Assembly: GCA_022820825.1 (NCBI GenBank)
Contig: JAJEEU010000007.1
Span: 1-64,000 of the forward strand
DNA from: Vicinamibacteria bacterium
GTDB taxonomy: Bacteria > Acidobacteriota > Vicinamibacteria > Vicinamibacterales > UBA8438
Direction of reading: 5' to 3'
Length of the DNA stretch: 64,000 nt
The position numbers and the translations under genes were made by a program. This document shows positions 52,119 through 61,343 of the stretch, one piece after another. The notes under the pieces are model-generated. The model was not told where the DNA came from, did no database searches, and saw only the letters and a program-made list of their open reading frames with translations. Every line of letters begins with the position of its first letter. Within the stretch, counting starts at the first letter, position 1.

Positions 52119-53108
52119 TGGCCTCGGCGGCCGGCGAGTCGGGCCAGACCGGACGCGCCGCGGCCACGTAGCCGGCGTGCGCGAGCTGGCTCTGGAAGTA
52201 CGCGGTCTGCGCCGCGTAGAAGACCAGCTTCACCGCCAGCCGCGCCGCTATGTACGCCTGGCCCACGATCAGCGTCAGCCACACCCATCCACCGCCGCCG
52301 GACGCGCCGGGAGCCACGGCGGCGTAGACGGCCAGCACCAGGACGAACAGCAGGCTGGTGAGCAGGTAGAGACCCAGCGTGGCGCCGGGTCGGCGCCGCA
52401 CGAAGCGGCCGGCCGCCAGCAGCGCCCCGATGACGCTGCGGCGATCCTCCACCACGATGCGGATCTTGACGTAGTCGAACAGCATGTTGACGGGCAGCAG
52501 CACGGCGGCGAACAGCAGGTACAGCGCGATGCGGATCAGGAACGCGGTGCGTTCGACGGTGACGTCGCGTGTTGCCGCGCCGTACAGGTCGTCGAACAGC
52601 CAGCCATGCAGCAGGCCGAACAACGCCCAGTAGGCGATGCCGGCAACGACGGCAAGGCGGGAGAAGCGGAAGAAGTGGACGCCGCAGGCGGAGAAGAATT
52701 CGGCCGCAGTGACCCGCCTGCAACGCGCCAGCCGATCGAGGATGCCGCCGATCAGGAAGGCCCAGACGGCGATGTACAGCGCGACCAGCGCGAGGAGGGC
52801 GGCCGGCGGCCCGTTGCCGTCGGCCAGCGCGCTCAGGTTGGCCAGCGGCGCGGCGAAGCCGATGATCGACGGCGCGAACGTGCGCTCGAGCCCCTCGGCC
52901 TGCGCCTGGAACTCCTCCCACCACGACCAGTGGACCCCCTCCGCGACCTGGTCCGCCGCGGCGCTGGCGCCGAGGTGCGACTCGATCGCCCCGTGCAGCG
53001 CCAGCGCGAGCGGGGCCGCCAGCAGCAGCGTCGCCAGGTAAACGCCGGCCAGCAGGGCCGGCGCCCCCGCAACGCGGCCGATGCCGTCGCGCAACGCTTG
53101 CCAGACCA

Positions 53109-55139
53109 TCAGAGGAAGAACCCGTACGTGAGCAGCAGGTCCTGCAGCCAGACCAGCCACGTCACGCTCCACTTCGTCGCCGCCGCGCGGGCCCGCGGCG
53201 CCAGCGTGCGGCTGTTGTTCGTGTAGTCGATGTCGAGCAGCAGCTTGCGCTCGGGATCCACGAATGCCCGGGTCGCCCGCGCGGGCCGGTCGTAGGTGAA
53301 CTCCCTCCAGCGGCCGCGGCCGTCCCAGACCTCGCGCGCCCGGTGGCCGTCGTCGAACTCCGTGACCACCTCGACCGGGAAGATGCCCTCGCCGTGGCGG
53401 CGGACGACCACGCGCGTCTCGTAGCCCTCGTCTTCCCCGTCCTGCCGCGCCGCGAAGCTGGCGGCGTCGCCGTCGCCGAAGTAGCCGCGCCCGCCGGCCC
53501 GCCGGCTCGTCAGCTCCTGCACCCCGTAGTCGAAGACGACGGCCGAGCCGTGCACCTGGCGGAAGAACCAGCCCAGGTCGCGCCCCGCCTGCGTGCTCAG
53601 GCTGCGGAAGAAGTCCTCCGGCCCCGGATGGCCGAACCGCCAGCGGTGGAAGAAGTCCGCCATGCCGCGCTGCAGGATGGGCCAACCCAGGTAGCGCTCC
53701 AGGGTGTGCAGCCACAGGGCCGTCTTGTTGTAGCTGATGCTGCTGGCGCTGCCCGGCCAGTACAGGTACGTCGGCGTCGACTGGGCGTCCATGCGGGCGT
53801 CGCGCCGGTACCCGCTCAGCCGGTTGCCGTGAATCGCCCGCGACCAGGGGAGGTCGCGGTACACCCACGGCACGAACCGCCCGAAGAAGCGCGTGGAGCG
53901 GTAGTTCTTTGGGAAGAACTCCTCGAGTGCGCGCGCGGTGGCGAAGGTGTTGAGACCTTCGTCGATCCAGGCATGCTCGAACTCGTTGCTGCCGACGACG
54001 GTGTGCCAGAACTGGTGGCCGGCTTCGTGGACGGTCACCTCCTCCGGGCTGGAGACGTTCTCCGGAGCCAGCCAGCGCGTACCGGCGGTGAAGAAGGTGG
54101 GGTATTCCATGCCGCCGGAGCGGCTCTGCCAGGCCGGGTCGACAATCGTGACCTGCTCGTACGGATACGGCCCGAACCACTCCCCGTAGAGGCGCAGCGT
54201 GTGCGCCGTCGCCTCGAAATGGCGCGCCTCCTGGCCCGTGTGCTCCGGCTGCAGGAGCAGCCGCATGTCGACGCCCGGCAGGCCCGGGTGCTCGAAGCGC
54301 TCGCGCCGCTCGAGGAAGTCCGGGCTGGTGGTCCAGGCGAAGTCGTGCACGTCCGCCTGGCGGTAGCGGTGCGTCGCCGTGCCGTCGCCGTTGTCGGTGA
54401 CGCTCTGCTCGGTGCCGGTGGCGCCCACCACCCAGCCGGCCGGCACGGTAATGCGCACGTCGTAGACGCCGTAGTCCGCGAAGAACTCGGTGGCGGCGTG
54501 GAACTGGTGGCAGTTCCAGCCGTCCGCTTCGAGCACGCCGATCTTCGGGAACCAGTGCGCGAGGAAGAAGTAGTTGCCGATGGTTCCCGTGCGCGCGAAG
54601 GTGCGCGGCACGCGCGACGACCACTCGATCTCGATCTCAATCGTTTCGCCGGGGGCGACGGGCGCCGGCAGCGGCACGCTGAGCACGGTCCGGTCGTCGG
54701 GGTTGCCGTCGTCGGGGGCGATGTGGACGGCGCGTTCCGTCAGGTCGACGGGGGCCGCGCCGCCCGCGCCGGGCAGGCGTATCGACGTGACGTCGATCCA
54801 GCCCCAATCGGCTTCCGGCCGCGAGTGCAGACCCCGGCCGCGCCGGCCCCGGCGCCGCAGCTCGCGCATCCAGGTCGAGCGCGTATTCTTCCACGCGTTG
54901 TAGTAGAGGTGGAACTGCAGCTCCGCTGCCGCGATCGGGGAGATGTTGCGCCAGGTCAGCACCTCCCGGCCCGTCAGCATGCGCTGCGCGGCGTCCAGCT
55001 CGACGTCGATGGAGTAGCTGGCGTTGCGCGGCGATTGCAGGTTGCCGGCGGCCGGCTGCGATTCCGCCGCCCCGGGCCACGCCGCCAGCAGGAAGCCGCA
55101 GGCCGCGGCCGGCAACCGCCAGGATGGCGCGCGGCGCAT
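53109..55139 (-). CDS. Secreted M1-family metallopeptidase
   Basis: The 676-aa product has a signal peptide (MRRAPSWRLPAAACGFLLAA, cleavage near AES) and the M1 fold. The aminopeptidase-like GGMEYP (342-347) precedes the zinc site VTVHEAGHQFWHTVVGSNEF (HEAGH at 371-375) with the third ligand Glu 394 in HAWIDEGLNTFA, an HExxH-18-E spacing. The proton donor Tyr region is in SISYNKTALWLHTLE. It cleaves amino acids from peptides in the periplasm, helping the cell feed on protein. It shares TGATG stop-start overlaps with the upstream PQQ gene and the downstream membrane-protein gene, forming a translational unit. Confidence 0.92.
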   Translation of the reverse strand: MRRAPSWRLPAAACGFLLAAWPGAAESQPAAGNLQSPRNASYSIDVELDAAQRMLTGREVLTWRNISPIAAAELQFHLYYNAWKNTRSTWMRELRRRGRRGRGLHSRPEADWGWIDVTSIRLPGAGGAAPVDLTERAVHIAPDDGNPDDRTVLSVPLPAPVAPGETIEIEIEWSSRVPRTFARTGTIGNYFFLAHWFPKIGVLEADGWNCHQFHAATEFFADYGVYDVRITVPAGWVVGATGTEQSVTDNGDGTATHRYRQADVHDFAWTTSPDFLERRERFEHPGLPGVDMRLLLQPEHTGQEARHFEATAHTLRLYGEWFGPYPYEQVTIVDPAWQSRSGGMEYPTFFTAGTRWLAPENVSSPEEVTVHEAGHQFWHTVVGSNEFEHAWIDEGLNTFATARALEEFFPKNYRSTRFFGRFVPWVYRDLPWSRAIHGNRLSGYRRDARMDAQSTPTYLYWPGSASSISYNKTALWLHTLERYLGWPILQRGMADFFHRWRFGHPGPEDFFRSLSTQAGRDLGWFFRQVHGSAVVFDYGVQELTSRRAGGRGYFGDGDAASFAARQDGEDEGYETRVVVRRHGEGIFPVEVVTEFDDGHRAREVWDGRGRWREFTYDRPARATRAFVDPERKLLLDIDYTNNSRTLAPRARAAATKWSVTWLVWLQDLLLTYGFFL

Positions 55140-56764
55140 CAATCGAGCCCGAACGTATAGACCACGTTCCCCGCCGCGATCGTCACGTATTGCCGCCCGT
55201 CGACCGCGTAGGTGATCGGCGCCGCCTGCACCAGCGCGCCGAGCTGGACGTGCCACAGCTCCGCGCCGGTCTCGGCGTCGAGGGCGTAGAAGTAGCCGTC
55301 GATGCTGCCGCTGAACACGACATCGCCGGCGGTGGCCAGGATGCCGGCCCGCGAGTGCGGGGTTATGCGGAACTCCCAGCGGCGCTCCCCGGTGGTCGGA
55401 TCGATGGCGCGGATGGCGTTGACGTAGTTGTCGATCGCCTCGACCGCCGCCGGCGCGCCGCCCGCGAACCGCACGCCCGCCCGGTAATCGTCGTCGCGCA
55501 CGTAGAACCTCGACTCGCCGTCGAACGCGCTCACATAGAACAGGCCGGTGCGGGGGCTGTAGGCCGGCGACCACCAGTTGGTGCCGCCGAGGACCGGCGG
55601 CGAGACAACCGTGCCGTCCGGCGTCGGGAACGTGCCGGGGATGCGGATCGGCCGTCCCTGCTCGTCGAGCCCCTCGGCCCATGTCTGCCGGGCGAACGGC
55701 TTGCCGAGCAGGAACTCGCCGGTGGCGCGGTCGAGCGTGTAGAAGAACGCGTTCCGGTTCGCCCACAGCAGCGCCTTGCGCGGCTGGCCGTCCATCTCGA
55801 TGTCGGCCAGCACCGGGATCTGGATCGCGTCCCAGTCGTGGACGTCATGCGGCGTGAACTGGAAGTACCAGGACAGCTCGCCGGTGTCGCCGTCCAGCGC
55901 GAGCACGGAGTCGGAATACAGGTTGTCGCCGAGGCGCATCGCGCCGTTGTAATCGGGCCCGGGGTTGCCGGTGCCCCAGTAGACGAGGTTGAGCTCGGGG
56001 TCGTACGAGCCGGTGATCCAGGTGGGCGAGCCGCCTGTTCGCCACGAGTCGCCCGCCCACGTCTGGTTGTGCGGATGGTCGGGACCCGGAATGGTGTAAG
56101 TGCGCCACTCGCGGGCGCCCGATTCGGCGTCGTACGAGTCGAGGAAGCCGCGGATGCCGAACTCGCCGCCGGCGATGCCGGTCACCACCTTGTCCTTGAC
56201 GATGAGCGGCGCGGCCGTCTTGCTGTAGCCCGCGCGGTAGTCGGCGACCTCCGCGTCCCAGACGAGGTTGCCGCTGACGGCGTCGATCGCCACCAGGTGG
56301 GCGTCCAGCGTGCTCATGAACAGCGTCTGGCCGAGGATGGCGACGCCGCGGTTGTTGCGTCCGCAGCACAGCCGCAGGTCGTCGGGCAGCTCGTGGTCGT
56401 AGCGCCAGTAGCGGCCGCCGGTGGCGGCGTCCACGGCCACCACGTTGCTCGGCGCCTCGGTGATGAACATCACGCCGTCGACGACGAGCGGCGTGGTCTC
56501 CGCGCGGTCGATGATCGGGATCTGGTAGGCCCACTTCAGCTCCAGGTTCCCGACGTTGCCCGCGTGAATCTGGTCCAGGCGGCTGAACCGCTTGCTGTCG
56601 AAGGCGCCCGAGTACATCAGCCAGTTGTGCGGCTCGTCGGCCGCGTTTACCAGCCGTTCCCAGGTGACCGGAGAAAACGAGGGCGCGGAACCGCCGGCCG
56701 GTTCCTGGCCGGTCGCGGGGGCGGCGACGGCAACGAGGGCGGCGGCGAGCACGATCCGCTTCAT
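55139..56764 (-). CDS. PQQ-dependent alcohol dehydrogenase with vicinal Cys pair
   Basis: The 541-aa product has a signal peptide (MKRIVLAAALVAVAAPATGQ) and PQQ-propeller repeats (VVAVDAATGGRYWRYD, LVAIDAVSGNLVWDAE). RLCCGRNNRGVAI holds the vicinal Cys pair that forms an unusual disulfide ring near PQQ in methanol/ethanol dehydrogenases, and HDVHDWDAIQIPVL holds the catalytic Asp region. It therefore probably oxidises alcohols in the periplasm, passing electrons to a cytochrome c. It leads an operon with the M1 peptidase and the membrane protein (TGATG overlaps). The ATG at 56764 is preceded by AGGA 10 nt away. It is one of three PQQ enzymes in the window. Confidence 0.9.
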   Translation of the reverse strand: MKRIVLAAALVAVAAPATGQEPAGGSAPSFSPVTWERLVNAADEPHNWLMYSGAFDSKRFSRLDQIHAGNVGNLELKWAYQIPIIDRAETTPLVVDGVMFITEAPSNVVAVDAATGGRYWRYDHELPDDLRLCCGRNNRGVAILGQTLFMSTLDAHLVAIDAVSGNLVWDAEVADYRAGYSKTAAPLIVKDKVVTGIAGGEFGIRGFLDSYDAESGAREWRTYTIPGPDHPHNQTWAGDSWRTGGSPTWITGSYDPELNLVYWGTGNPGPDYNGAMRLGDNLYSDSVLALDGDTGELSWYFQFTPHDVHDWDAIQIPVLADIEMDGQPRKALLWANRNAFFYTLDRATGEFLLGKPFARQTWAEGLDEQGRPIRIPGTFPTPDGTVVSPPVLGGTNWWSPAYSPRTGLFYVSAFDGESRFYVRDDDYRAGVRFAGGAPAAVEAIDNYVNAIRAIDPTTGERRWEFRITPHSRAGILATAGDVVFSGSIDGYFYALDAETGAELWHVQLGALVQAAPITYAVDGRQYVTIAAGNVVYTFGLD

Positions 56765-56869
56765 CTGTCAGGTGTCCTTCCGCAGCGTCAGCTCGCTGCC
56801 GCCTGTGAATGGCTCACGCAACTGCAGGGTACGAGACGAGCAGGCGGAGCACCGCGCAGGGCGATGGTA

Positions 56870-59800
56870 CTACTCCGACCCACCCTCGGCAATCATCACG
56901 AGCGTCGGCAGGAGGAAGAGGATGAACGCGCCGGACAGCACCAGACCACCCACCATGCTGACGACGAACGGCACGACGAAGATCAGGTCGTCGCCGCGCT
57001 CGTAGAGCAGGGGAGACAGTCCCAGGATGGTGGTAGCGCTCGTCAGGAACACCGCCCGGAAGCGGTGCCGCGCCGCCGCGGCCGCGGCGGCGATGGCCGG
57101 CAGCATTGCATGCTCACGGCGGATCACGTTGTAGCGGTCCAGCAGCACGAGCGCATCGTTCACGATCACGCCGAAGACCGCTATGAGGCCGAGCAGCGAC
57201 ATGGCGGTCAGGTCCCATCCCAGCACCCAGTGCGCCAGGACCGCGCCGGCGAACGACATCGGGAAACCGGCCACGGCGACGAGCGGCTTCCAGTAGCTCC
57301 GCAGAAAGGCCGCCATGAGCGCGTACATGGCAATCAGGACGATGGGCACGAGAATGCCGAGGGTTTCCAGCATGGCCCGTTCTTCTCGCGCGCCGCCTTC
57401 GGCCTCGATGGTCAGGCCGGGATACCTGTCGAGCAGCTCCGGGAGGATCTCGCGCTCGACCTGCCGCCGCGCCTGCATGGGAGTGACTGTCGCCGCGTCG
57501 GTGCGGGCTTCCACCGTCGCGGCCTGGTTGCCGTCGATACGCATCAACGTCGCCTGCTCGCGGCTCTCGCTCAGGTTCGCCACCACGGACAATGGCACTT
57601 CGCCGCCGCCGGCCCGGCGGATGCGCTCGTTGGCCAGCTCGCGCATGTTGCGCCGCCGCTCGCGCGGGTAGCGCACCACGACCTGGAGCTCATCGTGACC
57701 GCGTTGAATCCGTTGCACCTCCACGCCGTGGAATTTCGCGCGCAACGCCGCCCCTATGGCGGTCGGCGTCAACCCCGCCGCTTCCCCGGCCGGGGTGAGC
57801 TCGATCTCCAGGTGCCGCTTGCCGAGGGGCAGGCTGTCGGCAATCTCGTAGATGCCGGGCATCGTGCCCAGATAGGCTCGCATCTCGCCGGCTGCCGCCC
57901 GCAGCGTCTCCGCGTCGTCGTGCTTCAGCGCGTACGCGACGCTCGGCCGGGACCGCACGCTCGTTCTCTGGAACTCCATCGACTCCAGGTGCGACATCTC
58001 CCCGATGTTCCGGCGCCACACCCTTTCAATCTCGGCGGGCGACACCTGTCGGGTCGGCCGCTCGTTGAGATGGACCCGCACCCCGGCGAGGTGGCTGCCG
58101 TTCGGCTCTTCCGTGCCCGTCCGCGACGACACGACGTTGCCGGCGAGGATGCTGATCCCGTAGATCGATTCTCCCGGGAGTTGCTCGTTCATCGCTCGCG
58201 CGGCGTTCACGGTCTGCTCGGCGGCGGCGAGCGTGGTCCCGAATGGCGTGCCGGCCGGCAGACGCAGGTCCACCTGAACGTTTTCGGGAATGTTCATCTC
58301 TTCGTCGAAGAGGATGATGCGAACCCCTTCGGTGCCCACCAGCAACAGGGCGAACAGCACCAGCGCGCCGCCGCCGGCCAGCATTGACGGAACGTGCCGC
58401 ACGGACCACGACACCGCCGGAACCACCGTGCGTTCCCGGAGCTCGTCAATCGCGGCGCAGACGCGAGCCTGCAGGGCGCGCAGCGGTCCCAGGCTCCAGC
58501 GTCCGCCGTGCGAGAGATGGGCAGGCAGAATGAGGAAAGCCTCCATCAGCGACACGGTGAGCACGAAGAACGCGACGTACGGAAAGACGTTCACGAACTG
58601 GGTGACGGCAGCGGTGACGAAGAGGAACGGTATGAACGCGAGGATCGTCGTGCACGCACCGACGGTGATGGGTCCCGCCACGGCCCTCGCGCCCGCTGCG
58701 GCCGCCTCCGCTCCGCTCTTGCCGCCTTCGCGCTCGGCAGCGATGCTCTCGCCGACCACCAGTGCGTCGTCCACGACCAGGCCGATCATCAGGAACAGGC
58801 CGACCAGCGTCCCGATGTTCAGGGTCAGGTTCGCCGGAGCGAAGAACGTCAGGGCGCCGACGAACGAGAATGGAATGCCGATCGCTATCCACGTCGCGGC
58901 GCGCAGATCGAATACGAGCACGAGCAGGACGAAAACCAGTATCGCTCCCGCCAGCCCGTTCCTCGCGACCGCCAGCATCCGGTCGACGGCCGGTTGCGCC
59001 CGGTCGTTCCAGACGCTGATCGCGACGTCCGGCGGCGGATCGTAGCCCGCGAGCCAGCTCCTGATGTCGTCGCCTATGTCGACGATGGATTGCCGCTCCG
59101 TGGCGTCGACGCGAACGAACACCGCCGGCGTACCGTTGACCTCCGAGACGACGTCGTCTTCGACGAACCCGTCGCGAACCTCCGCCACGTCGCCGAGCTT
59201 CACGATGGTCCCGTTCAGCCGCGTGATGAGCGGAATGTCCTCGAACTCCTCGCCGATGCTGCGCTTGGCGACGGTGTGCAGCACCACCCCGCCCGCCTCG
59301 GTGCGCAACTCCCCGAATGTGAGGTTGAGAGAGGCGCGCTGCACCGCGGCGGATACGTCGGCCATCGACAGGTCGTTGCGGCGGAGCTCCTCCTCGCTGA
59401 GCTCGATCGCTATCTCCCGGTCCCGCGTGCCCCGGAGCGCCACGAGTGAGACGGACGGCAACCCCAGCAGCTCGTCGCGCACGTCCTCGGCCGCCAGTCG
59501 CAGCTCGTTCTCGCCCACCGCGGACGACGAGACTGCCAGCGTCATCGCTTCGATGGACAACTGCGCCAGCCTTATCTCGGGCCGTTCCGCGTTCAGCGGC
59601 GGGAAGCTCTCTATGGCATCCACCGCGTTCCGCACGTCGTTCAGGACTGAATCGGCATCCGCGAAGGTCGCGATCTCGATGTTGATGCGGCCCAGGCCTT
59701 CGGTCGCGGTGGCGACCACCCGCTCGACGCCGGCGAGGCCGATCACGCTCTCCTCGATGCGGCGATTGATGTCCTGCTCCACTTCCTGCGGCGACGATCC

Positions 59801-60013
59801 GGGCGAAAGCACGGTCACGTTGACGGTCCGCAGATCGATTTCCGGAAAATTCTGAACCGCGAGCCGACACCCGGAAGCGATCCCGGTGACGATGAACACC
59901 AGCATGAGCAGATTGGCGGCGACCGGATTCGACGCAAAGTAGGCGATCAGCCCCCTCTGCGCTGCGGCTCCCGGCTGCGCCGTCCTGTCGGTGTCGGTGG
60001 CGTTCATGTTCAT
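56870..60013 (-). CDS. RND efflux transporter (inner-membrane pump)
   Basis: The 1047-aa protein is a complete RND pump with a first helix (PVAANLLMLVFIVTGIASG), a large periplasmic loop with VERVVATATEGLGRINIEI, the helix-4 GLFLMIGLVVDDALVVGES with the proton-relay Asp pair, the helix-10/11 region LLGLIAVFGVIVNDALVLLDRY and the internal repeat. It exports drugs, lipids or metals across both membranes using the proton gradient. ATG 60013 lies 15 bp after the adaptor gene that feeds it, so the two are one operon. Its second half repeats the first, as usual. Substrate is unknown. Confidence 0.93.
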   Translation of the reverse strand: MNMNATDTDRTAQPGAAAQRGLIAYFASNPVAANLLMLVFIVTGIASGCRLAVQNFPEIDLRTVNVTVLSPGSSPQEVEQDINRRIEESVIGLAGVERVVATATEGLGRINIEIATFADADSVLNDVRNAVDAIESFPPLNAERPEIRLAQLSIEAMTLAVSSSAVGENELRLAAEDVRDELLGLPSVSLVALRGTRDREIAIELSEEELRRNDLSMADVSAAVQRASLNLTFGELRTEAGGVVLHTVAKRSIGEEFEDIPLITRLNGTIVKLGDVAEVRDGFVEDDVVSEVNGTPAVFVRVDATERQSIVDIGDDIRSWLAGYDPPPDVAISVWNDRAQPAVDRMLAVARNGLAGAILVFVLLVLVFDLRAATWIAIGIPFSFVGALTFFAPANLTLNIGTLVGLFLMIGLVVDDALVVGESIAAEREGGKSGAEAAAAGARAVAGPITVGACTTILAFIPFLFVTAAVTQFVNVFPYVAFFVLTVSLMEAFLILPAHLSHGGRWSLGPLRALQARVCAAIDELRERTVVPAVSWSVRHVPSMLAGGGALVLFALLLVGTEGVRIILFDEEMNIPENVQVDLRLPAGTPFGTTLAAAEQTVNAARAMNEQLPGESIYGISILAGNVVSSRTGTEEPNGSHLAGVRVHLNERPTRQVSPAEIERVWRRNIGEMSHLESMEFQRTSVRSRPSVAYALKHDDAETLRAAAGEMRAYLGTMPGIYEIADSLPLGKRHLEIELTPAGEAAGLTPTAIGAALRAKFHGVEVQRIQRGHDELQVVVRYPRERRRNMRELANERIRRAGGGEVPLSVVANLSESREQATLMRIDGNQAATVEARTDAATVTPMQARRQVEREILPELLDRYPGLTIEAEGGAREERAMLETLGILVPIVLIAMYALMAAFLRSYWKPLVAVAGFPMSFAGAVLAHWVLGWDLTAMSLLGLIAVFGVIVNDALVLLDRYNVIRREHAMLPAIAAAAAAARHRFRAVFLTSATTILGLSPLLYERGDDLIFVVPFVVSMVGGLVLSGAFILFLLPTLVMIAEGGSE

Positions 60014-60028
60014 GACCCGTCAATTCGA

Positions 60029-61156
60029 CTACGGCGCGGCAACCCTCACGTCGACCTCCAACCCGTCGCGGGCCGCGGGCAGCGCGCCGACGACCACGCC
60101 TTCGCCGGCATCGAACGCCTGCACGATCCAGCCGGTGGCCGTCCTTCCCAGGGTTGTCGGCGTGAACGCGCTGAGCAGGCCGTTCCGGACCACCCAGACG
60201 CTGTCGCGTTCCTGCAGCACGGATTCCGGCAGCACGTACACGTCCTCGTAGGCCGGTCCCTCCACGTCGATCTCGACGAAGGTGCCCGGCGCCGGCAGGG
60301 AGTCCCGGGGCTCATCCTGGGCGAACTTGAGGAATACCGAGGCCAGGCGGGTCCTGGGAGCGATTACCGAGGAAACGCGCACCACCCGGGCCTGCCAGCT
60401 CCCCGTCTCCCCGACCACGCGTGCCGCCCGCCCGATGACCGGGTCCAGGTACTGCAGATCCTGCTGCTCGATCGGCGCGTCCACCTGCAGCGCCCCGAGC
60501 CGATAAACGGCGCCGAGACGGGACGCAGCGCCGCCGACCAGGTCCGCTGGCCCCACCAGCTCGCCAACCCCGACATCCGCGTTGATCACGCGACTGGCGT
60601 ACGGGAGGGAGATGTTCGTGCGCTCGAGATGAAGCTCGGCAAGCTTGAGATCGGCCCTGGCCTTCATGAGCCGCGCCTCGGCTTCCGCCAGCGCGAATGC
60701 CCCGCCGTCCTGATCGGCCCTGGCCCTCTCGGCCGACACCTGTGCGTCGGCCTCGCGGACCGCCATTTCCGCTGCCTCCACCTGCAACTCGAACTCGGCC
60801 GGATCGACGCGGATGAACGTCTCGTCACCGGAGAGTGACCCCCCGTTGGCAAAGTTCGGTGAGACCCAGACAACGCGGCCGGCCACCTCGGACGCCACGT
60901 TCACCGTCTCTTCGAGACCCACCGTGGCCGTCAACTCGACGGTCAGCGCCTGATCCGTCGGCGCGGGGTGAATCACCGTGACGGTGGGGCGGGCGCTTTC
61001 GGCCGCAATGTCGGAGGCCGCGCCGCGATCCACGCGATCGGGCGCCCGCGCGAAGTACAGGGCAATGACAATCGCGCCGAGGATCAACACCCACTGCAGA
61101 TGGCCGCGCCAGCCGGGAGAGGCGGGCGGATTCGTGTCGTGCGGTTCTTCCGGCAT
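60029..61156 (-). CDS. RND periplasmic adaptor (membrane-fusion protein)
   Basis: The 375-aa product has an N-terminal membrane anchor (HLQWVLILGAIVIALYFA) and the adaptor barrel and coiled-coil architecture: VTVIHPAPTDQALTVELTAT, LEETVNVASEVAGRVVW, a long Ala/Glu/Arg-rich hairpin (LQVEAAEMAVREADAQV to LAELHLERTNI) and SRVINADVGVGELVGP. It joins the RND pump to an outer-membrane channel that is not in this window. Start ATG 61156 has AGGAAAG upstream. It is the promoter-proximal gene of the leftward adaptor-pump operon and divergent from the second RND gene by 187 bp. Confidence 0.9.
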   Translation of the reverse strand: MPEEPHDTNPPASPGWRGHLQWVLILGAIVIALYFARAPDRVDRGAASDIAAESARPTVTVIHPAPTDQALTVELTATVGLEETVNVASEVAGRVVWVSPNFANGGSLSGDETFIRVDPAEFELQVEAAEMAVREADAQVSAERARADQDGGAFALAEAEARLMKARADLKLAELHLERTNISLPYASRVINADVGVGELVGPADLVGGAASRLGAVYRLGALQVDAPIEQQDLQYLDPVIGRAARVVGETGSWQARVVRVSSVIAPRTRLASVFLKFAQDEPRDSLPAPGTFVEIDVEGPAYEDVYVLPESVLQERDSVWVVRNGLLSAFTPTTLGRTATGWIVQAFDAGEGVVVGALPAARDGLEVDVRVAAP

Positions 61157-61281
61157 CGCTCTTTCCTGGATTGGGCTAGTGACAGAGCGGGATCGGTGCG
61201 CCAGCCCTGGACTCCGCTGCCGTCGGACTACCTCCAGCCATGGGCGCCGCTACCGCCCGCTTATCGTATCCCTACCCCACT

Positions 61282-61294
61282 GCAATATTATTGC
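61282..61294. promoter_or_regulatory. Palindrome in the divergent RND promoter region
   Basis: GCAATA (61282-61287) and TATTGC (61289-61294) are perfect reverse complements around a single T, embedded in a CCCC...GGGG frame. It lies midway in the 187-bp gap between the adaptor and the second RND gene, so a single regulator bound there could control both. No regulator gene is present nearby. Confidence 0.5.
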
Positions 61295-61343
61295 GCGGGG
61301 TGTCAATTCACAGATCCGAGTCGTTGCGACGAGGAGAATCAGC

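Noticed and set aside
55124-58387. A 1087-codon plus-strand frame across the PQQ enzyme and RND pump
   Set aside because: Antisense to two well-marked genes; Arg/His/Val-rich shadow.
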